Source: Chara braunii (lineage: Eukaryota > Streptophyta > Charophyceae > Charales > Characeae). From it: a DNA stretch of 32,429 nucleotides. Every line of letters begins with the position of its first letter. Position 1 is the first letter of the stretch. Shown piece after piece: positions 21,350 through 31,059 of this stretch. The notes under the pieces are model-generated. The model ran no database searches. It was not told the DNA's origin and saw only the letters and a program-made list of their open reading frames with translations. The translations under genes were made by a program, and so were the position numbers. The stretch is taken from the NCBI GenBank assembly GCA_003427395.1, contig BFEA01000551.1, forward strand, positions 689,832 through 722,260. The letters run 5' to 3'.

Positions 21350-24262
21350 TCGACTTGCCTAAACAGGTAGCCATAAAGGTTGTTTTCATGATCTTCAGGA
21401 CGTCCATCACTTCATAATGTTTTATGACTGTCTCTTATACACATCTAGATGTGTATAAGAGACAGCTTTGTTTTCATGATCTTCAGGACGTCCATCACTT
21501 CATAATGTTTTATGATTATCCCAAAGCTTAAACTGATGGTCATAAGGGTTGCTTTCATGGTCTTCGAAATGTTAATCACTTCAGGGCGTTTCATGATTTT
21601 GGGGTAGCTCGAACAGATAACCATAAGGGTTGCTTTCATGGTCTTCGAGACGTTCATCACTTCATGACGTTTCATGATTTTCGAGTAACCGGAACAGATG
21701 GCCATAAAGGTTGCGTTCATAGTCTTCAGGATATTCATCACTTCAAGATGTTTCATGATTTTCAGGTATATTGACTAGATGGTCATAAAGCTAGCCATAG
21801 AGGTTTTTTTCATGGTCTTCAAGACATTTATCACTTCAGGATGTTTCATAATTTTTTGAAAGTTTGAACAAATGGTCATAAGGGCTGCTTTCATGGTCTT
21901 CGGGGCGTTCATCACTTCGGGACGTTTCACGATTTTCGGGTAGCTCGAACAGATGACTATAAAGGTTACTTACATGGTCTTCGAGACGTTCATTACTTCA
22001 TGAAGTTTTATAATTTTCGGACAGCTTCAATAGATAGTCGTAAGAGTTGCTTTCATCTTCTTCGGGACGTTCATCACTTCATGATACCTCATGATTCTCG
22101 GACAACTTTAACAGATAGTCATAAGGGTTATTGACTATATAAATAACTTTCATTGTCTTCGGGATCGCATCACTTCAGGATGCTTCATGATTTTAAGACG
22201 ACTACAACAGACGGTCATAAAAGTTTTTATCACCGTCTTCGGGATGTTCTTCACTTCATGATACTTCGTGATTTTCAGATAACTTTAACACACGGTCATA
22301 AATGTTGTTTTCATGTTTTTTAGAACATTCATCCCTTCATGATGCTTCATGATCTTTAGGTTGCTTGAATAGATAACCGTAAAGGTTGCTTTCACGGTCT
22401 TAGGGACGTTCATCACTTGAAGATGCTTCATGATTTTCGGGTCGCTTGAATAGATGGTCATAAGGGTTACTTTCATGGTCTTCGGGATGTTTATCACTTT
22501 GAGATACTTCACGATTTTCAGGTACTTTGAATAGATGGTCATGAGGCTTGTTTTCATGATTTTCAGGACGTTCATCACTTCGAGATGCTTCATGATTTTC
22601 GGGTGGCTTGAATAAATGGTCATAAGGGTTGCTTTCATGGTCTTCGGGATGATTCATGATTTTCGGGTAGCTTTAACAGATGACCATGAGGGTTTCTTTC
22701 ATAGTCTTCGAGACGTTCAGGACTTCGGGATGCTTCATGATTTTTAGGTAGTTTGAACATATGACCATAAGGATTGTTTTCATGGCCCTCGGAACATTCA
22801 TCACTTCGGGATGCTTCACGATCTTCAGGTAGCTGAACAAATGACCATAAATTATTTTTTCATGGTCTTCATGATGTTCATCATTTCGGGATGCTTCATG
22901 ATTTTCGAGTAGCTTGAACAAATGACCATAAAGGTTGCTTTTATGTTTTTCAGGACGCTCATCACTTCAGGATGCTTCATGATTTTCGGGTAGCTTGAAT
23001 AAATGGTTATAAGTATTGTTTTCATGGTCTTCTAGACGTTTATCACTTCGGGACGCTTCATGATTTTCGGGTAGCTTGAACATATGGTCATAAGGTTTGC
23101 TTTCATGATATTTGGGTCGTTTACCACTACGGGATGTTTCATGATTTTTGAGTAGCTTGTACAAATGACCATAAAGGTTGTTTTTTTTGTCTTCGCACTT
23201 GAAGTGATGAACGTCCTAAACACCATGAAAGCAACTCTTATGGTCATCTATTCAAGCTACTCGAAAATTATAAAACATCACGAAGTGATGGACGTCCCGA
23301 AAACCATGAAAGCAACCCTTATGGTCATCTGTTAAAGCTATAAAAAAATTATGAAACATCCTGAAGTGATGAACGCCCCGAAGACCTTGAAAGCAACCCT
23401 TATGACCATATGTTCAAGCTACCCGTAAATCATGAAACATCCTGAAGCGATGAACATTCCAAAGACCATGAAAGCAACCCTTATGACCATATGTTCAAAC
23501 TACTCGAAAATCGTGAAACATTTTGAAGTGATGAACACTCCGAAAACCATGAAAGCAACTCTTATGACCATCTTTTTAAGCTAATCGAAAATCATGACAC
23601 ATCTTGAAGTGATGAACGCCCCGAAGAGAATCAAAATAACCCTTATGGTCATCTGTTCAAGCTACCTAAAAATCATGAAATATTTTGAAGTGATGAACGT
23701 CCTAAAAACCATGAAAGTAACCCTTATTGTCATCCGTTCAAACTACCTAGAAATCATGAAACATCCGGAAGTGGTGAATGTCTCAAAGACTATGAAAGCA
23801 ACCCCTATGATCATCTGTTCAAACTATCCAAAAATCATGAAACATCCTAAAGTGGTGAACGTCCCGAAAATCATGAAAGCAACCTTTATGGTCATCTCTT
23901 CAAGCTACCTGAAAATAATGAAACATTGTATAGCGATGAACGTCTCGAAGACCACGAAAACAATCCTTATGACCATTTGTTGAAGCTACCTGAAAATAAT
24001 AAAACTTCAGGATGTTTCATGATTTTCAGGTAACTTAAATAACTAACCATAAGGGTTGTTTTCATGGTCTTCAGGATGTTCGTAACTTCATGATGTTTTA
24101 TGATTTTCAGGTAGTTTGAATAAATGGTCATAAAGGTTGCTTTCATGGTCTTCAAGACGTTCGTAACTTCATCATGACTCATGAGTTCACGTGGCCTATC
24201 AGGTAGCTATAAAAGTTATTTTTACGGTCTTGAAGATGTTCATCACTTCATGAAGTTTTCAA
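21350..24262. repeat. Array of about 36 degenerate 81-bp (27-codon) repeats with an inverted central-right block
   Basis: The unit, read on the minus strand, begins ATGAAAGCAACCCTTATG and contains AATCATGAAACATC and GTGATGAACGT; it is 81 bases. Copies differ by roughly 10-25 percent, with occasional truncated units (for example near 22650). Because 81 is divisible by three, each copy preserves frame. The main frame gives 27-residue units like MKATLMTICSSYPKIMK-HPEVMNVPKT, open for up to about 130 codons (23594-23983 plus; 22285-22638 minus), though stops interrupt it. Orientation is minus for 21350-23195, plus for about 23207-24000 and minus again to 24262. No family was recognised; it may be a minisatellite or a decayed repeat-protein gene. 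Confidence 0.85.
21428..21465. other. Nextera (Tn5 mosaic-end) mate-pair junction adapter left in the assembly
   Basis: CTGTCTCTTATACACATCT at 21428-21446 is followed directly by its own reverse complement, giving the 38-base Illumina Nextera mate-pair circularisation junction (established knowledge of the library chemistry). The 48 bases on its left (21380-21427) are repeated exactly on its right (21468-21515). It is a library artefact, not a biological transposon end, so the local sequence is chimeric. Confidence 0.97.
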
Positions 24263-24299
24263 TACATATGTTTTTCAGAACCGTGTTTGATATGAAAAG

Positions 24300-24965
24300 C
24301 TAAAAACTCAGTTAATTATGTGGTTTCACGATGAACAACCCAACACTCCTCCCGATTTCATCATTGGGGAAGTTTTTTTCAGGATACATACACCAACATC
24401 ATTTTTCCTGCTTCGCAATAATAATTTTCATGTGCGAATTTTCAGGAGTGTGATAACCACTTATTATTTTGTGGGAAGATGTACTCCACCACTTCTAGCC
24501 AGTTTCTGAAGTCTGTTTGAATGACCACTTTTTGAATCCACTTTCCTATAAGTGTAATTTTATAGCGCTCCGGATCTACAATCCCCAACCCTCCCTGGTT
24601 CTTTGACCTTGCAACTTTGTCTCATGCGGCCTTGAAGATGAAACCCTCTCCCTCTCTCGCATCCGATTTCGATACGTATTTAACCGCTACTGGTTTCAAC
24701 CTTCGGATGATGGGTCTAGAAATCACAATAATTGCAAAGATGTGCCACATGCGAGAAAACATAGAGATTATGACGACTAGATCTCACCCAAATAGGGAGA
24801 GACCATAAGTTGTCTTGCATTTCTTTGCACAAGCTTCCACCTTTCCCACCACGATTGCATCTTAAGCTGGTCGGCTATTTGTCAGGGACACTTGTACCCC
24901 TAAGTAGCGTTCTGAGATCACATCGTTAATCCTCTCCATTGTCCAATCATCTTCCAAATCAAACA
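24300..24965 (-). mobile_element. Decayed LINE ORF2, post-RT region, minus strand
   Basis: The complement from 24959 reads FDLEDDWTMERINDVISERY-LGVQVSLTNS, then VVGKVEACAKKCKTTYGLSL-FG, a stop, DLVVIISMFSRMWHIFAIIV and KPVAVKYVSKSDARE. In another frame it continues NWLEVVEYIFPQNNKWLS. It aligns by eye with the plus-strand fragment at 13132-13650 (same YLGV, SLFG and KY-W/V-SKS landmarks). It is cut on the left by the 81-bp array and on the right by the (TTTA)n tail of the next LINE. Stops and frame changes show decay. Confidence 0.7.
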
Positions 24966-24966
24966 A

Positions 24967-24990
24967 TTATTTATTTATTTATTTATTTTT
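24967..24990 (-). repeat. (TTTA)n, 3' terminal tail of the 25-30 kb LINE
   Basis: Five to six TTTA/TTAT units on the plus strand, i.e. an AAAT-type tail on the minus strand. Short tandem tails instead of plain poly-A are known for several LINE clades. It marks the 3' boundary of the element to its right. Confidence 0.7.
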
Positions 24991-25014
24991 GTTAAGAAAA
25001 ACGCCTTGAGTTGA

Positions 25015-25050
25015 TGCTAGGGTAACTGATAAGAGCAGACTACCCTAGCA
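25015..25050 (-). other. Perfect 10-bp stem-loop in the LINE 3' UTR
   Basis: TGCTAGGGTA at 25015-25024 pairs exactly with TACCCTAGCA at 25041-25050 across a 16-base loop. It lies about 25 bases from the (TTTA)n tail. 3' stem-loops recognised by the LINE reverse transcriptase are known in some LINE and SINE pairs; that role here is inference. Confidence 0.75.
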
Positions 25051-25309
25051 TTCCCTGGGGAGTTCCGTCTATTTGCAGGGAGCAACACCTGCTAGAAACC
25101 GGGTCCAACGTCCCTCTCATTTGGAGAAAAATAATTTGACGAACACAACAATGACTGTTCCGACTACGTCACCCTCCTTCAAGGAGTACCCTGAGAGAGC
25201 TTGATCTTTCTTTTGTTGAAATCGACCTCTTCGCCCGAAATGGGGTGCCAGATATGTCCTTTCCTATCTAGCCTTTTCAACAGTTAAATGAGAGTGTTGA
25301 TCTGAATGT

Positions 25310-27190
25310 CTAATCCTTTGTTCCTCTTGTCTCTTGAAGTGTATCCCTTCCATACCATGACAGTGGAACCAAAGCGTTCTGGGGTGATGTGAAGAGACAC
25401 GAGAACTCTTGAGCAGGGCGGAGAGGTATTAAGGTGTCCACCAAGGTCCAATCATTGAATTTCAACTTGTAGTTCCTGTTAAGGTCCTGTTCTTCGCCCG
25501 TCTCAGCTCCCTCCAATTCCAACCTCCCTATTCTCCCCCCTTTCCCCCCTCCAGCCAGTTGCTGCTGAATTTTTGGAATGTTTCAATAATTTCTATTTTA
25601 GATGAGTTGAATTAAATTGTTTCTTTCAGATTGGTCCATTGATCGTGTATGTGAGTTTGAATTTGTTGTTTTATGCTGTCGGTGAATTCCGGGCCATCTA
25701 ATCTAGTGTCCTCCCATTCATAAGTGTTCCTTCTCTGCCAGATGGTCCAAAGAACCGCTCTTCTACCTAGGTTGAAAAGGTTCTGAGTGGAGCTATCTTC
25801 CGGGTCTGGGGACCAGTGTGCCAACAAAATTGCCTTCCACTCCGAATGTTATTTATGTATAGTTTCTAATTGCCCCCATATTATGTCCCACCAATGCCAC
25901 AACCAGATGGAGTTTGGGCACTCGAGGAAAATATGTTCGATCGCTCCTGGTATCTTTCTACTTGGGTACGCGGATTTACAGAGTTTGCACCATGGGTCTG
26001 CAATACCTCTTTTCTCCAGGGAGGTTCTGTCTAGCAGCCAATCATTTGTGGGGAGACACCGGTGTTCAATCTGCCATTGAAGGGAGGCTACCTTGGAAGG
26101 TTTGATCTTGGATTCCTTGAACCATTTAATGTTTCTCATATCATCCTTGTTGATATTCATCTGTTTCATCCATCTCTCCACCACCCTAGCCTTAAGGTTT
26201 ATTTTGGGTCTAATCATCCGATAAGTTGATTTGACAGATAGGGTGTGTAGGTGTCTAGTAAAATTCCTGTTTGCGCATGAAGTAGGGTGACATATCCCAA
26301 TTTACTTTAGCTTCAGACAGACTCGAGAGCTCAGTACTGGTCCAATATGTGCTTGGCTTCCTGTGTAGATTTCTCCGTGGCCTCCGTAATGAGTAAGAGG
26401 TCGTCCGCAATGGCGGTGGTAAGTACCTCCACTCCCTTTCTCAGTTGTCGTCCCTTTACGATTGGCGACACTATTAGAGCATTCAGCACGACCTCCATTT
26501 GGATCATAAACAGGAGGGGGGGTGATGAACACCCTTGACGCAGTGATCTAGTCAGGTCGAAAATTTGTGATTTTTTTCCATTAACCAAGACCATTGTTGC
26601 TAAAGAACTATACATTTCTCTCATCCACTTCCTGAAGCAGACCCCGAAGTTCATATGTTCGGGTGTAGTGAATACGACCATTTCTTCAATCTTTGCGAGG
26701 AGTGTCAGGTCAGTCCCGATGTATCCGGGTGTAGTTGCGTGAAAGTGTCGTGTAAGCCGTATGTCGGCATCAACTGTAGCAACAGGATCGCGTCCGCCTT
26801 TCTAGCTCTGGTTGTTAAAAAATCCAAGCTCGGTGTTAGCACGGTATTGAAGTCTCCTGCCAATACCACGTTTTCCGCTTCTGGTATGATGTTTGGCAGA
26901 TCATGAAATAAGGATTTGCGTTCTGCCGGCATTGCGGGGGCATAAATGAACATCGGTACCCATTCTATGTGTTCCAACTGAATCTTGATCCAACACCAAT
27001 GACCCCATACATCCGCTTGTTGATCGATGATGAGTTCGTCGAGATCCCGGTGAATCAGGATTGTTATTCCACCCTTCGAACCCTCCGCTGGGGACCAACA
27101 CTGTGGACCTTAGTACCTTACCACCATCGTGACAGTTGAGACACCTTCTTTTCGTCAAGTTTCGTCTCTTGCAAAAACACGATCTGCATT
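25310..27190 (-). pseudogene. LINE ORF2 remnant: endonuclease, partial reverse transcriptase, zf-RVT
   Basis: Endonuclease: MQIVFLQETKLDEKKV starts at 27189 and holds the catalytic Glu motif (QET); after a frameshift come GGITILIHRDLDELI, PMFIYAPAMPAERK and VVLAGDFNTVL (GDFN at 26846-26857). It ends abruptly near 26705. The sequence then continues as RT from LLAKIEEM, giving REMYSSLATMVLVNGKK, SLRQGCSSPPLLF and TAIADDLLLITEAT (26400-26411 encode IADD in place of F/YADD). The RT fingers with the first catalytic Asp are missing. After about 26300 it jumps to the zf-RVT part, SLQWQIEHRCLPTNDWLL and WCKLC with IEHIFLEC, then RRAVLWTIWQRRNTYEW. A C-terminal frame runs to 25310. Dead copy, with at least two internal deletions. 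Confidence 0.8.
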
Positions 27191-27560
27191 CTCTATCTAT
27201 GAAGCCATGTCTTTAACCTTGTTTTTTTTGTCTTCCATTCTGGTGGCCAAGGCCTCCGACATTCTAGGTAACCATTGGCGGTTTGAGTGGCAACGACTGA
27301 TTTGATCCGTTGTTCAGTTGTAGGTGTTGTTGCCGATCTGCTGCTTCCTTTTTGTCATCGACCCTGGGCTCCTCCCTCTTCTTCCTGCTGCGACTCCCAG
27401 GGGGCGAACTTTGCGTTTACCATCATTAGATGGAGTGAAGTGGGGGGCCATCCCCCGCATCTACTGACTTTCGACCAATGCGGAATCCTGTTAGCAGGTG
27501 AAAGGGGAAACGTCTCCTCACGAACCTATTTACTGCCTCCTTAATGATTATTTTTGTAAT

Positions 27561-29794
27561 TCAAAAACTATCCTCCAGGATAGTGGGCAAAACCAATTCC
27601 CCCGATGTTGACCGACCCACCAATATCTTAACGCCATGAGGCGCCAACGAAGCGCAAATCGGGATTACGTACTGCAAGACTTGTGGTTGACCTTGGACTG
27701 ATGTGGTGGTTGGTTGTTTCCCCCGTTGCCTACCCCCTTGGTTTCTTTCTTGTTGTACTTGCGCTTGAGGTGATCCGATATTGAAGAAGTCCATCTCCCC
27801 TTCTCCGTCTTCTTCTTCCTTGTAGTTTCCACCCGACCTTCTTCCCCTACCCTCCTTGTCTTAATTGGGGCAAGTAGAGTGGATATGTTCCCCGAACTCA
27901 CATAATCTGGTCCCTCGAGAGTTCACTTGGTCCATCCCCTATGTTATTTTCTTCCCCTCTCTCAATGCCGCTCCCAGTACCCTGCTCCAAATTGGCCCCT
28001 GCGTACTTTATAAATGTTAAGGGATAATTTTCCTCCGCTTGGTTCTTGACGAAAAACTCCGGGTTGATCTGTAGAGCCATGAATGACGAGTGGGCCGGGG
28101 TACGCGCCTGTGTTCTGTAGCTTGCTTGGATTGGGAGCTGCTCGCCCGCGAATGGGTTGATATGACTGGTTGTCGTTGCCATGCCTAGGCCCAACCTCAA
28201 TGGTCTTCCAGGTCCTTGCTGTGTTGCCTCGCCACCTCCTTGGAACGCTCCTTCTGCAATTGATGGACCGTACCTCTGTCCAGAGTCTACCGATAGGGGG
28301 CGGTTTCCGCTCCCAACCCCTCCTAATTGGTAGGGATCTGCCACGTTGACCAGGTATCTTCGTTGACGCTCCCAAGGTTGTAATGAGCGGCTCACGAGCT
28401 CCGATTTCGCCCCGGGCCGCATCTGGTGGGCTCCGCCATACCCAACTCCCCCCCCCACTCCCCACAAATCAGGGTTGGGTGGATGTCTTGGGTAAGATGG
28501 TCTCACCACCATTGTTGTCGCAACAATTGGTATTGGTGTTGAAGAAGTTTCAACCACGAGTTGGTGAGGGGGAGCTGTCACTATCAAGAGCCACTGTCTG
28601 GAGACTGGTTGGTGAAACCACGGTTGAACTCTCGGAATTGCCAGTATGTTCGAATAGATCATTAGTGCTCTTGTGGAGTTTCCAACCGATATGGGGGCTG
28701 CTGGTTGAACTTCCCTAATGATCTGCTCCTTGTTGTTGCCGACTAGGGCCTCTTCCTCCTCCTCCGTTACTTCCATGGCCAGTTTGCCCTCGCCCTCCAC
28801 CATTAGTACAAATGTTCGGTTTGCCATCAACATTCCTCCCCCCCCCACCGTTACCTCTTCGGGATCCTCGTCATCCCTTGCCCCTGCCTCTTTCTCCTCT
28901 TCCCCTATCCCTTCTCCCTTTTAACATTGGTTCGTGAAAGCTTGGACATGCTGGGTCGAATTCACCATGAAACCACCATAAGCACTTACTACAAAACGGG
29001 TTGCCCTGATTGGCAAATTGCACTTCCAGAAACCCTCCAGTTGGTTTCTTAACGACCACCCATTCCATAAAAGTCGGCCGCACTTTCGGAACACAGTCTA
29101 TCTTGATATTGCCTAACCTGGATTCGTCCTCACTTCTCTCTAGTGGGTGCATGGTCAGAATCCTCCCCATGAATCGGTGTACTGCATAGCGGAGTGAGGG
29201 AAGAGCTTCCAGAGGAACTCTTAAGTGTGGTCATCCGAAATTTCCCAGCTAATTCTCTATCCCTTGTATCATCTAATTCCTGCTTCGTCAGCCATGGTTT
29301 GAACAAAACCTTGACTAGACTGCCCCGTGATGGTATTGTATCTTGACACTTTAGTACCATCCATTGTGCAATCCTCTTTGAGCATATTATATAAGATGTA
29401 ATGTTGGGCCCTTCCTCGTGTGTCCGTCCTCTCTTCTGTGATGGGTTGACTTGGGGGTCTTGATACCACACATCTTCGTAAACTCGGATCAACTGTTCTC
29501 TCTGTGCCACCGTGAGGGAGGTCGATGGTTTGTTGAAAATGATGATGACCGTGCGAGCTTTCAACCAATCTATGGTAGCGGTGTTAACTTCCTCGCTCAG
29601 AGTGAGGACACCTACTCCATCTATGCTTTTGTTTCCCCGAAGTCAACGTTGGATTCGAGGAATAATCCATCGTCGAATCACAGGTCGAGGAAAGTGTGAA
29701 TTCTATCCGGATCGTCCCCTATCACTGAAGGAGGGTTAGGAGGAGGACCTCCTGTACCCCTTCCTCCTCCGTTCGTTGGGGCGATGGAACCCAT
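27561..29794 (-). pseudogene. LINE ORF1 remnant (DUF4283-like, zinc knuckle, disordered Gly/Pro-rich tail)
   Basis: A start MGSIAPTNGGG lies at 29794 and soon hits a stop; shifting frame gives DGVGVLTLSEEVNTATIDWL, ARTVIIIFNKPSTS and AQWMVLKCQDTIPSRGSLVK (DUF4283-like, nucleic-acid-binding in plant LINEs). A further shift at about 29170 gives GRILTMHPLERSEDESRLGN and the knuckle FCSKCLWWFHGEFDPAC (C-x2-C-x4-H-x6-C, wider last spacing than the usual x4), followed by an Arg/Gly-rich stretch. From 28848 to 27898 a 316-residue Gly/Pro/Gln-rich disordered frame follows, then another shift to 27561. Frames change at least four times. ORF1 normally coats the LINE RNA. Confidence 0.7.
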
Positions 29795-30060
29795 GCCACT
29801 CACTAGCTTCTCCTCCTCTTAACGTTTGTCTCGCTTCGGGTACAACTACCCTCGTACTGGTTCTGATACCTCATTGGCGCTGTTCCTTTGGATGCTTTCG
29901 TCTTCTCGGTCCTAAGTGCCTGTGGCCTTTAACCGAGAGTTGACCTGCACTGTAATGCTTTCCCCCGCGCGATCTCTAACCCTAGGTCATTTTAGGCTTA
30001 TTGAGCGCCACAGGGACGTAAGCGCTTGGGCACCATGTCTATACCTCCTATTACACATTA

Positions 30061-30267
30061 TCTGGTGTCATCCATAGCTCCCTACCGCTGACCTGCCTCC
30101 TTCCTCCCCCCCCAATGTGGAGTTTGACCCGACCATAGCTGGGGGGGTTTCGGCAGTATCTCGGTACCTGGCCGTGTTCCGGCTCCGAGGTCAGTGGCAT
30201 CGGTCCTCCCAGACCGATAGCGCATCGTGGAGCGCTCCTACGCCCGACCGATGCACTCGACCGCCGA
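30061..30267. other. Spacer between LINE 5' end and foldback element
   Basis: G/C-rich, with a phrase GGTCCTCCCAGACCGAT at about 30205 that resembles GGTCCTCCCAGACCAAT at 30831. This suggests a third copy of the foldback end, or a larger element. Confidence 0.4.
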
Positions 30268-30569
30268 ATATCGGTCCTCCAGAATACGACAAAAGGACAG
30301 AAGGTTAACCGACCCCCCAATTTTCACCCCTATTTTCTAAGAAAACCAAAGGGCCATTTTAACCACACTTCACATCAATTTGTAGAGTGCACTTCTTACT
30401 AACTTGTTGTAAAAAAAACATAATTAAAAACATATAAAACAGCAAGCCAAAAGTGCACTTTCATGAAATTTCACCAACATTTCAATTTGTCGATTTTCAC
30501 GATTTTCACCACTGCCCAAAACAACCATCTCCAGGAACCCAACAAACACCAAACTTGGCACATACAGAC

Positions 30570-30591
30570 CTTGACCAAAAACAAAACAGGG

Positions 30592-30663
<72 letters not shown>

Positions 30664-30720
30664 GTGATCCCCGTTGCACTTTTCTAACTTGACCAAAAAC
30701 AAAACAGGGCAAAAAAAAAA
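30570..30720 (+). repeat. Duplicated unit around the poly-A run
   Basis: CTTGACCAAAAACAAAACAG occurs at 30570 and again at 30688, each followed by an A run (71 and about 12) and then by ACGTGATCCCCGTTGCACTT or ACATGATCTCCACTGCACTT. It is therefore a tandem duplication of about 118 bases with very different A-run lengths. Confidence 0.75.
30592..30662 (+). repeat. Poly-A run of 71
   Basis: Uninterrupted A run inside the foldback element. The length in the assembly may be inexact. Confidence 0.95.
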
Positions 30721-31059
30721 AACCCAAGAAAAACCAAAAAACATGATCTCCACTGCACTTTTCAGGGTTGTGAAGGTTACCCTAGGGGTGAAAAGTGGGG
30801 GTACCTGTTAACCATTTGTGGAGAATCCCGGTCCTCCCAGACCAATATTTTTGTCTTTTGTGCGTTAGGTGAGTAGCCGAGCGAGGCCCATCACCTTTCG
30901 GGGCTCGCAACACCAGTGTGGAAAACACTTTTTTTTTTGTTTTTTAATTTTAAAAGCTATATTCTTCTCTCAATTCACCTCACACTACCTGCCTACCACT
31001 ACTCCTAATTGAAGGCATACAGGAAACCCCGTAGCAGCCAGAACTGTGTTCATGAGAGA

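Larger units (their letters stand above)
24967..30060 (-). mobile_element. LINE (non-LTR) retrotransposon, internally deleted, minus strand
   Basis: Order in the minus direction: 5' UTR-like DNA (30060-29795), ORF1 with a DUF4283-like N-terminus and a zinc knuckle (29794-27561), ORF2 with an apurinic-type endonuclease (about 27190-26705), part of the reverse transcriptase (26690-26300), zf-RVT (26217-25849), a C-terminal extension, a 3' stem-loop and a (TTTA)n tail. This is the layout of plant LINE/L1-type elements. All parts carry frameshifts or stops and at least two internal deletions, so it is inactive. It abuts another LINE fragment at 24965, suggesting nesting. The 5' boundary is approximate and target-site duplications were not found. 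Confidence 0.8.
30268..30852. mobile_element. Foldback (MITE-like) element with internal poly-A
   Basis: The left arm (GTTAACCGACCCCCCAATTT onward, 30304-30331) is matched in reverse complement by 30784-30813 (AGGGGTGAAAAGTGGGGGTA onward) at about 75 percent. Weaker pairing extends outward to AATATCGGTCC near 30267 and GGTC..ACCAATATT near 30850. The interior is AT-rich with no frame and contains a 71-base A run. Target-site duplications were not established, so the boundaries are approximate. Confidence 0.45.

Noticed and set aside
21428-21465. Tn5/IS50 mosaic ends suggesting a real bacterial transposon
   Set aside because: Two 19-base ends back to back with nothing between and a duplicated flank is the mate-pair library junction.
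21350-24262. CRISPR-like regular repeat array
   Set aside because: Units are contiguous 81-bp degenerate copies without distinct spacers, in a eukaryotic genome full of LINEs.
27962-29739. Plus-strand frames across LINE ORF1
   Set aside because: They are antisense to ORF1, which shows the DUF4283-like and zinc-knuckle signature on the minus strand.
30424-30753. Poly-Lys and poly-Phe frames
   Set aside because: They are translations of the 71-base A run.
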